A program made the position numbers and the translations under genes. Of a stretch of 64,000 nt of DNA, positions 56,229-64,000 are shown in pieces. The notes below the pieces were generated by a model that was not told the origin of the DNA, ran no database searches, and was given only the letters and a program-made list of their open reading frames with translations. Source of the stretch: Streptomyces rubrogriseus. GTDB lineage: Bacteria; Actinomycetota; Actinomycetes; Streptomycetales; Streptomycetaceae. The stretch is from assembly GCF_027947575.1 (NCBI RefSeq), contig NZ_CP116256.1:5270001-5334000 (forward strand). The letters are read 5' to 3'. Numbering within the stretch: position 1 is the stretch's first letter; every line of letters starts with the position of its first letter.

Positions 56229-59128
56229 GCGCGGCCCGCCTCCGGGCGCGGGGCGGCCCGCTCGATCTGGCGGTCGATGCGGGCGCCGAGGGCCCGCACG
56301 ATGTCCAGGACCACACCGAGCACCAGCAGGTAGACCCCGCAGTCGAAGAGGACGGCGGTGGACAGGTGGGCGTCGCCCCACACGGACAGGTGGCCGTGCC
56401 AGGTCCAGCCGTGCAGCACGGTGCCATCGCCGAGGCCGCCGAGCGCGACCCCGGTGGACAGGAACAGGCCGAGGCCGGTGAACACGCCCGGTTTGAAGGG
56501 CACGGCGTCGGCGAGTTCGTGGCGGCCGCCGGCGAGGTAGCGGGCGATGAAGGCGACGCCCGCGGTCAGGCCCGCGACGAAGCCGCCGCCCGGCAGGTTC
56601 TCCGCGCACAGCAGCAGGTAGACGGAGAGGACGAGGACGGGGTGGAAGATGAGGCGGGCGACCACCTCCAGGACGAGGGAGCGGCGCTCGGGGGCGAGGG
56701 TGGCGCTGGCGGCGAGCCAGGTCCGCTCGGGTCCGCCCTCGTCGCCGCTGGGCAGGCCCGCCGACTCGTAGCGGCTCGCCCGCCAGGCGGTGCGCAGTCC
56801 GGCGTGCGGGTGGTCCCCGGGCAGCGGCAGTACGGGCTGTTCGGCGCCGTCGGCGCGGCGGTGCAGGTAGATGAGGCTGGTGACGCCGATCGCGGCGGCG
56901 GCGAGCACCGCGGACTCCCCCATGGTGTCCCAGGCCCGCAGGTCGACGAGGATCGTCGCGACGACGTCCTTCAGCCCGTGGTGCGCGGTCTCCTCGACCA
57001 TCGCCGCTCCCGCGCTGTCGGCCCGGCGGTGCCCCGCCATGATCCAGACGACGACGGCGACGGCGGCGCCGCCCGCGAGGGCCACCGGCATCCGCAGCAG
57101 GCGCCGCCACCGGCTGAAGTTCTCCTCGAAGCGCACCGGCATCCGGCGCAGCACCAGCACGAAGACGATCATCGAGACGGTCTCCACGCAGAACTGGGTG
57201 AGCGCGAGGTCGGGCGCGCCCTGGGCGACGAAGAGCAGCGCGGTGCCGTATCCGGTGAGACCGGCGAAGACGACGGCCTTCATCCGGCGCCGCACGCCCA
57301 GGCACAGCAGGGCCGCCGCGCAGGTCAGCAGGGCGACGGCGGCCTGGGCGGGGTGGTCCCACAGACGCGGGGCGGGCACGCCGGTCCAGGGTTCGTCCGC
57401 GACGAGCACGGCGATCTGGCCGGCCAGGACGACGCTCATGGTCGTGACGAGGTACACCGACAGCGAACCGCGCTGCACGAATCCGGTGCACTGGAGGGCG
57501 GTGCGCTCCAGGGCGAGCAGCATCCGTCCGAAGACGAGGTCGGCGGAGCGCCAGGCGAGCCGCTGGCCGGCCCGTGCGACGGGGCTCGCGGCGAGGAAGA
57601 GCAGGACGCCGCCCGCCCAGGCCGCGCCGGACAGGCCGAGGGCGAGGCCCGCCCCGTGCCACAGCGCCAGGTGGTACGGGTGGGCGGGCGCGGGGAACTG
57701 CCCGGCGTAGGTGCCCAGCAGGCCCTGGAGCCAGGTCACCCCGGGGCCGAGGACGAGGCAGGCGAGGGCGAGCACGGCGGGCGGCGCGAGGAAGGCCACC
57801 GGCACGCGCTGCGCGTCGGTGTCGGGCAGGCCGGGCTTGCGGGCGAAGGCGCCCCACAGGTAGCGCAGGGTGTAGGCGGTGGTCAGGGCGGAGCCCACGA
57901 CGGCCGCGGCGAGCGCCCAGCGGTCGCCGGTGCTCCCGTCCAGGAGCGCCTGGAAGGCGGCCTCCTTGGCACCGAAGCCGAGCAGCGGCGGCACGGCGGC
58001 CATGGACGCCCCGGCGAGCACGGCGACGGCGCACACGGCGGGCAGCCGGCGTCCGAGCCCGGAGAGCTTGCGCAGGTCGCGGGTGCCGGTGGCGTGGTCG
58101 ACGATGCCGGTGACCAGGAAGAGCGGCGCCTTGAACAGGGCGTGCCCGAGGATCATGGCGGTGGCGGCGAGGCCGGTGTCGTGGCGGCCCGCGCCGGTGA
58201 GGACGGTGAGGAAGCCGAGCTGGCTGACGGTGCCGTAGGCGAGGACGAGTTTCAGGTCGTGCAGCCGCAGCGCCCGCCAGCCGCCGAGCAGCATCGTGAC
58301 CGAGCCGAGGACGAGCAGGAGCGGGCGCCAGGGGGTGATGTCGGCGAGGGCGGGGGCGAGCCGGGCGACGAGGTAGACGCCGGCCTTGACCATGGCGGCG
58401 GCGTGCAGGTAGGCGCTGACGGGGGTGGGGGCGGCCATGGCGTTGGGCAGCCAGAGGCTGAACGGCCAGATCGCGGACTTGGACAGGGCGCCGACGAGGA
58501 TCAGCACGACCGCCGTGGACAGCGCGGCCGACGGGGCCGGCGGGTCGGCCAGGATCGCCGAGATCCGGTAGGTGCCCGCCTCGTGCCCCAGGAGCAGGAA
58601 GCCGACCAGCATGGTCAGTCCGCCGAGCGCGGTGACCGTCAGGGCTTGCAGGGCGCTGCGCCGGTTCCGCTTGTGGTCGCTGGTCTGGCCGATCAGCAGG
58701 TAGGAGAAGACGGTCGTCAGTTCCCAGAAGATGTAGAGCAGGACGAGGTCGTCGGCGAGGACCAGCCCGAGCATCGCCCCGGCGAAGGCGAGGAGGTTTC
58801 CGGCGAACCTGCCGAGCTGTCGGGAGCGGTCGTCGAAGTAGGAGGCGCAGTAGACCAGGACGAGGGTGCCCACGCCCGCGGCGAGCAGCACCATGAGTTC
58901 GGCGAGGGCGTCCAGCCGCAGCGCCCAGTCCACGTGGTAGGTGGGCAGCCAGCGCCACACGGCGGTGTCGGCGCCGCCGGCGGCCGTCGTGCTCCACCGG
59001 GTGGCGGCCCAGACGGTCGCCGCGGCGGGCGGCACGGCCAGTACGAGGAAGGCACCCGTTCCGCACCGTCTGACCAGCGGCGCGGCGAACAGCGCGAGCG
59101 CGAAGTGGCAGAAGATGAGCGCGGACAC
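56225..59128 (-). CDS. mrpA: Na+/H+ antiporter subunit A/B fusion
   Basis: 967 aa. A NuoL-like half (LRLDALAELMVLLAAGVGTL, LYIFWELTTVFSYLLIG with the key Glu, ILVGALSKSAIWPFSLWLPN with Lys, LILGHALFKAPLFLVTGI with His/Lys) is joined to the MrpA C-terminal domain and an MrpB module (FHPVLVLSVYLLLCAENLPG, GGFVAGLTAGVAFIARYLAGG). This AB fusion is the form expected in actinobacteria and Gram-negatives. The complex exports Na+ (and other cations) for protons, giving salt and alkali tolerance. GTG 59128 lies about 10 bp after an AT-rich TATAT patch; first gene of the operon. Confidence 0.92.
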   Translation of the reverse strand: MSALIFCHFALALFAAPLVRRCGTGAFLVLAVPPAAATVWAATRWSTTAAGGADTAVWRWLPTYHVDWALRLDALAELMVLLAAGVGTLVLVYCASYFDDRSRQLGRFAGNLLAFAGAMLGLVLADDLVLLYIFWELTTVFSYLLIGQTSDHKRNRRSALQALTVTALGGLTMLVGFLLLGHEAGTYRISAILADPPAPSAALSTAVVLILVGALSKSAIWPFSLWLPNAMAAPTPVSAYLHAAAMVKAGVYLVARLAPALADITPWRPLLLVLGSVTMLLGGWRALRLHDLKLVLAYGTVSQLGFLTVLTGAGRHDTGLAATAMILGHALFKAPLFLVTGIVDHATGTRDLRKLSGLGRRLPAVCAVAVLAGASMAAVPPLLGFGAKEAAFQALLDGSTGDRWALAAAVVGSALTTAYTLRYLWGAFARKPGLPDTDAQRVPVAFLAPPAVLALACLVLGPGVTWLQGLLGTYAGQFPAPAHPYHLALWHGAGLALGLSGAAWAGGVLLFLAASPVARAGQRLAWRSADLVFGRMLLALERTALQCTGFVQRGSLSVYLVTTMSVVLAGQIAVLVADEPWTGVPAPRLWDHPAQAAVALLTCAAALLCLGVRRRMKAVVFAGLTGYGTALLFVAQGAPDLALTQFCVETVSMIVFVLVLRRMPVRFEENFSRWRRLLRMPVALAGGAAVAVVVWIMAGHRRADSAGAAMVEETAHHGLKDVVATILVDLRAWDTMGESAVLAAAAIGVTSLIYLHRRADGAEQPVLPLPGDHPHAGLRTAWRASRYESAGLPSGDEGGPERTWLAASATLAPERRSLVLEVVARLIFHPVLVLSVYLLLCAENLPGGGFVAGLTAGVAFIARYLAGGRHELADAVPFKPGVFTGLGLFLSTGVALGGLGDGTVLHGWTWHGHLSVWGDAHLSTAVLFDCGVYLLVLGVVLDIVRALGARIDRQIERAAPRPEAGRA

Positions 59129-59188
59129 CCGACAGTGATATATCGGGCATCTCGCCTGAGCGTCCAGGCACGCCGCAGGGAGAACAAT

Positions 59189-59226
59189 CGAGGGGCGGTT
59201 CCGGATTGCTCCGGAACCGCCCCTCG
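59189..59226 (-). terminator. terminator of third tRNA-Pro gene
   Basis: A perfect 16-bp stem, CGAGGGGCGGTTCCGG (59189-59204) against its complement at 59211-59226, with a 6-nt loop. Confidence 0.88.
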
Positions 59227-59244
59227 ATCAACGACTGTCTCCAG

Positions 59245-59318
<74 letters not shown>

Positions 59319-59439
59319 TTGCCCGCCTGACCTGGGGTTTCCCCCGGCCGAACGTGCAGGAAAACCATACCGCACTCGGGCCGGTGGTCGCGCACGGCTT
59401 TTCCGGGGGCGCGGTCCGCCGGCGCCCGCTCCGGTGGCG

Positions 59440-60744
59440 TCAGCACTTCTGCGGGCGGGACGGCTCGGCCGCGGCGGCCGCGGTCCCGCTGGAGCCCGCC
59501 GCGGCCGCGTCCACCCGCACCAGTCCGCGCACCGCCGGTATCAGGAGCAGGGCGGCGCACACGGCGAAGCTGGTGACACCCGCGACGAGCAGTACCCGGT
59601 CGGCGCCGAGGGCGGCGGCGGCCGGACCCGCGAGCGCCTGGCCGACCGGCATCATCGCCAGCGAGCCCGCCACGTCGTAGGCGTGGATGCGGTTGAGGAC
59701 GTCCGGCGGGACCTGGGTCTGCACGCTGGTCGCCCACATCACGCCCCAGAAGGACATGCCGGCCCCGGCGACGGCGGCCCCGGCCGCCATGGCGGGGACA
59801 CCGAGCCCGGCGCCGACGCTCGCGGGGAAGGCGGCGAAGCCGACCAGGGCGATCGCGCCGGCCCGGAGCATGCGCACCGGCCGCAGCCGCAGGGCGAGGA
59901 GGCCGCCCACGACGGTTCCCGCGCCCAGGGCGGAGTTGACCAGCCCGTAGGCGCGGGGGCCGTGCTCCCCCACCACCTCGGTGGCGACCAGCGGCACGGT
60001 CGGGCCCCAGACGGCGATCATGTAGACGCACCAGACGGCTATGACGCTCCACAGCCACCGGCGCGCGAGGAACTCCCGCCACCCCTGGACCAGGTCGGCG
60101 CGGAAGGCCTTGCTCCCGCGGCCGGACACCGCCCGGCTGCCCGGCGCGAGCGGGGGCAGCCGGAGCAGCAGCAGGCACAGGGCGCTGACCGCGTAGGTGG
60201 TGGCGTGCGCGGCGAAGACCCCGCCCGGCGAGGCGAAGCCGACCAGGAGGCCGGCCACGGCGGGGCCGGCGAGCTGGGCGGCGGACTCGGCGACGCGTAT
60301 CGCGCCGTTGGCTCCCTGGACGTCGGAGGCGAGCCGGGGCACGGTGCTGGCGACGCCAGGCTGGAAGACGGCGCCCGCGACGCCGTTGGCGAAGCCGATG
60401 GCGCAGATCTGCCAGAGCACGACGTGCCCGGAGAAGAAGAGCGCGGCGGCCAGGGCCTGGGTGCCGAGCCGTACCAGGTCGGCGCCGATCATGAGCTTGC
60501 GGGTGCTGAAGCGGTCGGCGAGGACTCCGCCGAAGACGACCAGACCGGCGAAGGCGGCGGCCGTCGCGGCCATGGCGAGGCCGACCGCGCCCGCCCCGTA
60601 CCCGTGCTGGAGCAGTCCGGCGGCGAGCGCGACGGGCAGCATGGTGTCGCCGAGGCGGGCCACGGCCCGGGCGGCGAAGAACAGCGCGAAGTCCCGCGAC
60701 CAGACGGCTCGCGCCGCCGTCGGCCGCAATGACGTACCGGCCAT
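59440..60744 (-). CDS. MFS transporter (EntS-like exporter)
   Basis: 434 aa, 10-12 helices. FGGVLADRFSTRKLMIGADL (loop 2-3 motif), WQICAIGFANGVAGAVFQPG and VMWATSVQTQVPPDVLNRIH, the last typical of EntS/MFS_3 exporters. ATG 60744 follows GGGGAGGGGAGCGCGGG; the GTG at 60843 would add 33 residues of unlikely sequence. The upstream promoter at 60856-60878 matches the DNA-damage class, so it may export a toxic compound under genotoxic stress. Substrate unknown. Confidence 0.88.
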   Translation of the reverse strand: MAGTSLRPTAARAVWSRDFALFFAARAVARLGDTMLPVALAAGLLQHGYGAGAVGLAMAATAAAFAGLVVFGGVLADRFSTRKLMIGADLVRLGTQALAAALFFSGHVVLWQICAIGFANGVAGAVFQPGVASTVPRLASDVQGANGAIRVAESAAQLAGPAVAGLLVGFASPGGVFAAHATTYAVSALCLLLLRLPPLAPGSRAVSGRGSKAFRADLVQGWREFLARRWLWSVIAVWCVYMIAVWGPTVPLVATEVVGEHGPRAYGLVNSALGAGTVVGGLLALRLRPVRMLRAGAIALVGFAAFPASVGAGLGVPAMAAGAAVAGAGMSFWGVMWATSVQTQVPPDVLNRIHAYDVAGSLAMMPVGQALAGPAAAALGADRVLLVAGVTSFAVCAALLLIPAVRGLVRVDAAAAGSSGTAAAAAEPSRPQKC

Positions 60745-60855
60745 CCCGCGCTCCCCTCCCCTTGCGCTCCCCCTGCGCCCACCTGCCCTCCCGTGGCACC
60801 GTGCGTCCGGCAGCCGGGACCCCCCTCCGGTCCCGGCTGTCACGCACGTCTTCGG

Positions 60856-60878
60856 ATCATGCCACGGGGCACTGACAA
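60856..60878 (-). promoter_or_regulatory. RecA-NDp (PafBC-type) DNA-damage promoter
   Basis: Minus strand: TTGTCAGTG (60878-60870), 8 bp, CATGAT (60861-60856). One departure from TAnnnT (first T to C). It precedes the EntS-like MFS gene, with a leader of about 100 nt. Confidence 0.6.
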
Positions 60879-60892
60879 CGCCTGAGGGGTTT

Positions 60893-61252
60893 TCAGCCCC
60901 CGGCGGGCAGCCCCAGCCGGGGGTGGGCCTCCAGCAGCCTGGTCGGTGCCGCCTGGCGCCAGGAGTCGGCGAGGATGTCGCGCAGCTCGTCCTCGCCCTC
61001 CAGGGCGGCGAGCCGGGCCCGCACCCAGGCGAACTGGGCCTCGTGCGCGGCGATCCAGAACTTGTCCGGCTCGGCCAGCACCAGTTCGTCGCGCTCCTCC
61101 TTCGGGCAGCGCACCGCGAGCGAGGTCTCGTCCTCGGGCAGCGTCGCGAACATCTTCCCCGCGACCCGGAAGGTGGGCATGTTCCAGGCGGTCTTCTCCG
61201 TCGTGTCCGGCAAGGACAGGGCGATACGGCGTACGTCTTCTGCGTCCGGCAT
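60893..61252 (-). CDS. MmcQ/YjbR family protein
   Basis: 119 aa. ALSLPDTTEKTAWNMPTFRV and the FATLPEDETSLAVRCPKEER, WVRARLAALE segments define the YjbR/MmcQ family, predicted to bind DNA through a CyaY-like fold. ATG 61252 is chosen because a -10 (TACCGT) ends 7 bp upstream, giving a leaderless message; the longer frame to 61282 would read into the promoter. DNA-damage promoter fits a role in genome maintenance. Exact function unknown. Confidence 0.85.
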   Translation of the reverse strand: MPDAEDVRRIALSLPDTTEKTAWNMPTFRVAGKMFATLPEDETSLAVRCPKEERDELVLAEPDKFWIAAHEAQFAWVRARLAALEGEDELRDILADSWRQAAPTRLLEAHPRLGLPAGG

Positions 61253-61259
61253 GACAGGC

Positions 61260-61282
61260 ACGGTAGCCGCCGCCACCGACAA
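61260..61282 (-). promoter_or_regulatory. RecA-NDp (PafBC-type) DNA-damage promoter
   Basis: Minus strand: TTGTCGGTG (61282-61274), 8 bp, TACCGT (61265-61260), then 7 bp to the ATG of MmcQ/YjbR. Full consensus match, leaderless geometry. Confidence 0.75.
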
Positions 61283-61828
61283 TCACCCGGTGGCGGCGTG
61301 GGCGGCCGCCCGGTCCCCGACCTGCTTGAAGTAGAGCGTCGTCGGCCGCAGTTCCCCGCCCGGGTCCGCCGCGTAGTCCGGGATCGTGCCGGCTCGGGTC
61401 CACCCGGCGGACCGGTACAGGTGCTCGGCCGGGCTGCCGGTCTCGGTGTCCAGGTGGAGGAGGGTGATCCCGGCCGCCGCGGCCGCCTCCTCGGCGGTGG
61501 CCAGCAGCCGGCGGCCCAGACCCCGGCCGCGTGCCTCGCGGGACACCATCAGCTTGGCCAGCTCCGCGCGGTGGCGGCTGTTGGGCTTGTCCGGCAGGGC
61601 GAGGCTCACCGTTCCGGTCACCCGCTCCCCCTCCCGCGCCACCCAGACGGCGAGCTGCCCGGCGGCCACGGCGGCGGCCCGTCCCCGCCACCAGTGCGCG
61701 GCCTCCGCGTGGCCGAGCGGGGCGAGGAAGCCGACGGAGGCGCCGCCCGCGACGGTGTCGGCGAGCAGCGCGGCCAGGCCGTCCAGCAGCGCCGCCACCC
61801 CGTGCTCGTCGACCCGGTCCACGTTCAC
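61283..61828 (-). CDS. GNAT family N-acetyltransferase
   Basis: 181 aa. Acetyl-CoA loop in MVSREARGRGLGRRLLATAE (R-x-x-G-x-G/A) with LAVWVAREGERVTGTVSLAL before it and the C-terminal HLDTETGSPAEHLYRSAGWT. Acetylates a small molecule or peptide amine. GTG 61828 overlaps the stop of the XRE-cupin gene by 4 nt, so the two are translated together; such XRE-cupin/GNAT pairs are common in actinobacteria. Substrate not predictable. Confidence 0.88.
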   Translation of the reverse strand: MNVDRVDEHGVAALLDGLAALLADTVAGGASVGFLAPLGHAEAAHWWRGRAAAVAAGQLAVWVAREGERVTGTVSLALPDKPNSRHRAELAKLMVSREARGRGLGRRLLATAEEAAAAAGITLLHLDTETGSPAEHLYRSAGWTRAGTIPDYAADPGGELRPTTLYFKQVGDRAAAHAATG

Positions 61829-62403
61829 GGCAGCACCACCGCCAGCGCGTAGCGGGCTCCGTCTGGCCCGGGGCAGCGGAACCGCGTCGGCCCCCACACG
61901 CGCATCCGCAGGCAGTCCCCGGCGGCGAGGTGGTGTTCCACGTCCTGCGCCGTGATCTCCAGGGCCCCTTCCAGGAGCCAGACGTGCTGCTCCAGGCCGG
62001 GCACCGGCGGCCGGTCGTAGGCGATGTCGGCGCCCGCCGCGAGCCGTCCCTCGACGAGTTCGCCGCGCAGTCCCGCGTGCGGCGGGGACACCGAGCGGCG
62101 TACGAACCCGCCCGGGCGGTCCTCCCACACGGGTTGCTCGGCGGCCCGCACCAGCAGCGCGGGTTCCGCCTCGACCTCGCTGAGCAGCCGGGACATGGTC
62201 CGTCCGTAGACCGCGCACAGGCGGTTCAGTACGGCGGCGGTGGGGCTGGTCTCGCCCCGCTCGGCCCGGGACAGCGTGGACCGGCTCACCCCGCTGCGCT
62301 CCGCCAGCTCCCCCAGCGACCAGCCGCGTCCGGCCCGCAGTTCGGCCAGCCGGGCGGCGAGCCGGGTGTCCACCGGGTCCGCGACGACGTCGTCTTCTCT
62401 CAT
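61825..62403 (-). CDS. XRE family regulator with C-terminal cupin
   Basis: 192 aa. Helix-turn-helix at residues about 15-65 (LAERSGVSRSTLSRAERGET) and a cupin barrel in the C-terminal half (LEQHVWLLEGALEITAQDVE, HHLAAGDCLRMRVWGPTRF). The cupin presumably senses a small ligand. ATG 62403. It is coupled to the GNAT gene it probably regulates. Confidence 0.9.
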   Translation of the reverse strand: MREDDVVADPVDTRLAARLAELRAGRGWSLGELAERSGVSRSTLSRAERGETSPTAAVLNRLCAVYGRTMSRLLSEVEAEPALLVRAAEQPVWEDRPGGFVRRSVSPPHAGLRGELVEGRLAAGADIAYDRPPVPGLEQHVWLLEGALEITAQDVEHHLAAGDCLRMRVWGPTRFRCPGPDGARYALAVVLP

Positions 62404-62449
62404 ATCCGGGACGCTATCCCGCTCATGAGACGGCCGTGTTACGGAAGGC

Positions 62450-63352
62450 TCACGCCCGGGCCGCGTCGCCGAGTGCGTCGAGGACCGGCCGGATCAGCGG
62501 GTGTTCCTCCGCTCCCCGCCGTACGGCCGCGAAGACGCGGCGGGTGGGCGCCACCCCGTCGACCGGGCGGACGACCACGCCGGTCAGGTCGGTGCCGAGC
62601 AGCGCCGAGCGCGGGACGAGCGCCACCCCGGCGTCGGCCGCGGCGAGGGACACCACCGCGCGGAAGTCGTCCGAGGAGTGTTCGAGGCGGGGCTGGAACC
62701 CGGCGCTCTCACAGGCCAGCACGACCACGTCGTGGCACGGGTTGCCCGGGTAGGGGCCGATCCAGGTGTCCTTGGCCAGCTCCGCGAGCGGCACCTCGTC
62801 GGCGTCGGCGAGACGGTGGGCGACCGGGACGACCGCGTCGAAGGGTTCGGCGTACAGCGAGACGTGGGTCAGGCGCGGGTCGTCGGCGGGCGGCGCCCCG
62901 CGGTACTCGACGGCGACCGCGACGTCGACCTGCCGGTCGAGGACCATCGGCAGGCTGGCGTCGCCCTCGGCGTCCTGGACGCGGACCCGGATGCCGGGAG
63001 CCGACTCGGCGAGGCGGGCCAGGGCGGGCGCGACGACGAGGGCGATGCCGGTCGCGAAGGAGGCGACCGTGACCGTACCGGCCTCGCCCGAGCCGTAGGC
63101 GGCCAGCTCGGCCTCGGCCCGCTCCAGCTGGGCGAGGACGGCGTTGGTGTGGCTGAGCAGGATCTCGCCGGCCGGGGTCAGCCGTACGCCCTTGGCGCCC
63201 CGCTCGACCAGGCGGTGGCCGGTCTCCTGCTCCAGTGCGGCGAGCTGCTGGGAGACCGCGGACGGGGTGAGGTACAGCGCGGCGGCGGCCGCCGTCACGG
63301 TGCGGTGGTCCGCCACCGCTCGCAGGATGTGCAGCCGCCGCGCCTCGATCAT
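62450..63352 (-). CDS. LysR family transcriptional regulator
   Basis: 300 aa. Winged helix at the N-terminus (RLHILRAVADHRTVTAAAAA, LYLTPSAVSQQLAALEQETG) and a LysR substrate domain (TVTVASFATGIALVVAPALA, GVALVPRSALLGTDLTGVVV). ATG 63352. It lies 30 bp downstream of kbl on the same strand and is a candidate regulator of threonine-glycine metabolism or an unrelated neighbour. Confidence 0.9.
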   Translation of the reverse strand: MIEARRLHILRAVADHRTVTAAAAALYLTPSAVSQQLAALEQETGHRLVERGAKGVRLTPAGEILLSHTNAVLAQLERAEAELAAYGSGEAGTVTVASFATGIALVVAPALARLAESAPGIRVRVQDAEGDASLPMVLDRQVDVAVAVEYRGAPPADDPRLTHVSLYAEPFDAVVPVAHRLADADEVPLAELAKDTWIGPYPGNPCHDVVVLACESAGFQPRLEHSSDDFRAVVSLAAADAGVALVPRSALLGTDLTGVVVRPVDGVAPTRRVFAAVRRGAEEHPLIRPVLDALGDAARA

Positions 63353-63382
63353 GGGATCGATTCTCTCAGGTCACCGGGGCTT

Positions 63383-64000
63383 TCAGGCCGCGAGCTGCTC
63401 CCGGGCCGCGACGAAGGCGTCCACCGCGCGGTTGACGTCGTCCGTGGAGTGGGCGGCGGACAGCTGGACGCGGATGCGGGCCTTGTCCTGCGGGACTACC
63501 GGGTAGGAGAAGCCGATCACGTACACGCCGCGCTCCAGGAGCAGCTCCGCCATGCGGCCCGCCTGCGTCGCGTCGCCGATCATGACGGGCGCGATGGGGT
63601 GGTCGCCGGGGAGGATGTCGAAGCCCTCCTCGGTCATCCGGCGGCGGAACAGCGCGGTGTTCTCGGCGAGCCGGACGCGCAGGTCGTCGGCCGACTCCAG
63701 CAGGTCGAGCACCTTGAGGGAGGCGGCGGCGATCACCGGGGCGAGGGTGTTGGAGAAGAGGTACGGGCGGGAGCGCTGGCGCAGCAGGGCGACGATCTCG
63801 GCGCGGGCCGCGACGTAGCCGCCGGAGGCGCCGCCGAGGGCCTTGCCGAGGGTGCCGGTGATGATGTCGACGCGGTCCATGACGCCGTGCAGCTCGGGGG
63901 TGCCGCGCCCGCCGGGGCCGACGAAGCCGACGGCGTGCGAGTCGTCGACCATGACCATGGCGTCGTAGCGGTCGGCGAGGTCGCAGATCTCGTCGAGCGG
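63383..64000 (-). CDS. kbl: glycine C-acetyltransferase (2-amino-3-ketobutyrate CoA ligase), 5' truncated by window
   Basis: C-terminal 205 residues or so. PLP-binding region [20 protein letters not shown] (Asp contacts the pyridine ring) and [20 protein letters not shown] with the Schiff-base Lys. The C-terminus [20 protein letters not shown] with [14 protein letters not shown] is typical of Kbl. With threonine dehydrogenase it splits 2-amino-3-ketobutyrate into glycine and acetyl-CoA. The gene continues past the window end, so start and tdh cannot be seen. Confidence 0.93.
   Translation of the reverse strand, partial: PLDEICDLADRYDAMVMVDDSHAVGFVGPGGRGTPELHGVMDRVDIITGTLGKALGGASGGYVAARAEIVALLRQRSRPYLFSNTLAPVIAAASLKVLDLLESADDLRVRLAENTALFRRRMTEEGFDILPGDHPIAPVMIGDATQAGRMAELLLERGVYVIGFSYPVVPQDKARIRVQLSAAHSTDDVNRAVDAFVAAREQLAA

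Noticed and set aside
59131..59150. CCCGA/TCGGG short hairpin around TATAT upstream of mrpA as a riboswitch or attenuator.
   Set aside because: Only 5-bp arms and too close to the GTG; more likely just the promoter -10 region.

Overview
The window is chromosomal DNA of a high-GC actinobacterium, almost certainly a Streptomyces in the S. coelicolor group. The evidence is the strong third-position GC bias, frequent GTG starts, leaderless genes, a WhiB-family protein, a monomeric NADP isocitrate dehydrogenase, and a gene set matching the S. coelicolor SCO69xx-70xx neighbourhood as I recall it. There is no CRISPR array, insertion sequence, integrase or rRNA operon.

Layout. (1) 1-4.3 kb: 3' end of isocitrate dehydrogenase, a DUF5713-type protein, N-formylglutamate amidohydrolase and a cytochrome P450. 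(2) 4.3-12.2 kb: a possible protease/sigma module. A minus-strand operon (cytosolic subtilase, ECF-type sigma factor, acidic 163-aa protein) faces a TPR-CHAT (caspase-like) protein, followed by a convergent LuxR/AAA regulator. The CHAT and LuxR genes are both broken by single-base shifts in C/G runs. (3) 12.2-15.8 kb: a metzincin-like protein with HQxxH instead of HExxH, a glutathionyl-hydroquinone reductase-like protein, tRNA-Pro and a BASS transporter. (4) 15.8-21.7 kb: a ring-cleavage cluster with a GntR regulator, GalB, GalC, GalD, a type I (VOC) extradiol dioxygenase and an aromatic-acid MFS transporter. It looks like gallate-type catabolism without the usual GalA dioxygenase. (5) 21.8-38 kb: the myo-inositol regulon. 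It holds two Gfo/Idh/MocA dehydrogenases, a LacI regulator, a PhyH-like oxygenase, IolE-like, an ABC importer, IolC, a Cgl0159-like aldolase, IolB, IolD and a GntR/UTRA repressor. Candidate repressor operators lie at three promoters, and the divergent importer/iolC promoter is built on a perfect 15-bp inverted repeat. (6) 38-52.4 kb: ankyrin protein, second tRNA-Pro, DUF309, CobF, drug-efflux MFS with an extra C-terminal domain, TauE/SafE, acyl-CoA ligase plus thiolase, lipase, WhiB, DUF3140, HhH-GPD protein, lipoprotein, GlnA3-like synthetase, amidohydrolase and a DUF4916/NUDIX-like protein. (7) 52.4-59.1 kb: Mrp antiporter operon (AB-C-D-E-F-G), every junction a 4-nt overlap. (8) 59.2-64 kb: third identical tRNA-Pro, EntS-like MFS, MmcQ/YjbR, GNAT, XRE-cupin, LysR and the 3' part of kbl.

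Three layers cut across this. Four promoters (about 2.17, 28.08, 60.87 and 61.27 kb) match the RecA-independent DNA-damage promoter TTGTCRGTG-N8-TAnnnT attributed to PafBC, which ties DUF5713, a PhnB-like VOC protein, an MFS exporter and MmcQ/YjbR into one candidate damage regulon. Six apparent single-base losses, all explicable in C/G runs, interrupt four genes (CHAT, LuxR, a small gene near 14.6 kb, the glnA3 C-terminus); they look like homopolymer sequencing errors but could be real. In-frame short tandem repeats expand several proteins (CHAT 60 bp x5, MrpD 18 bp x5, the acidic protein 9 bp x4, GalD 6 bp).
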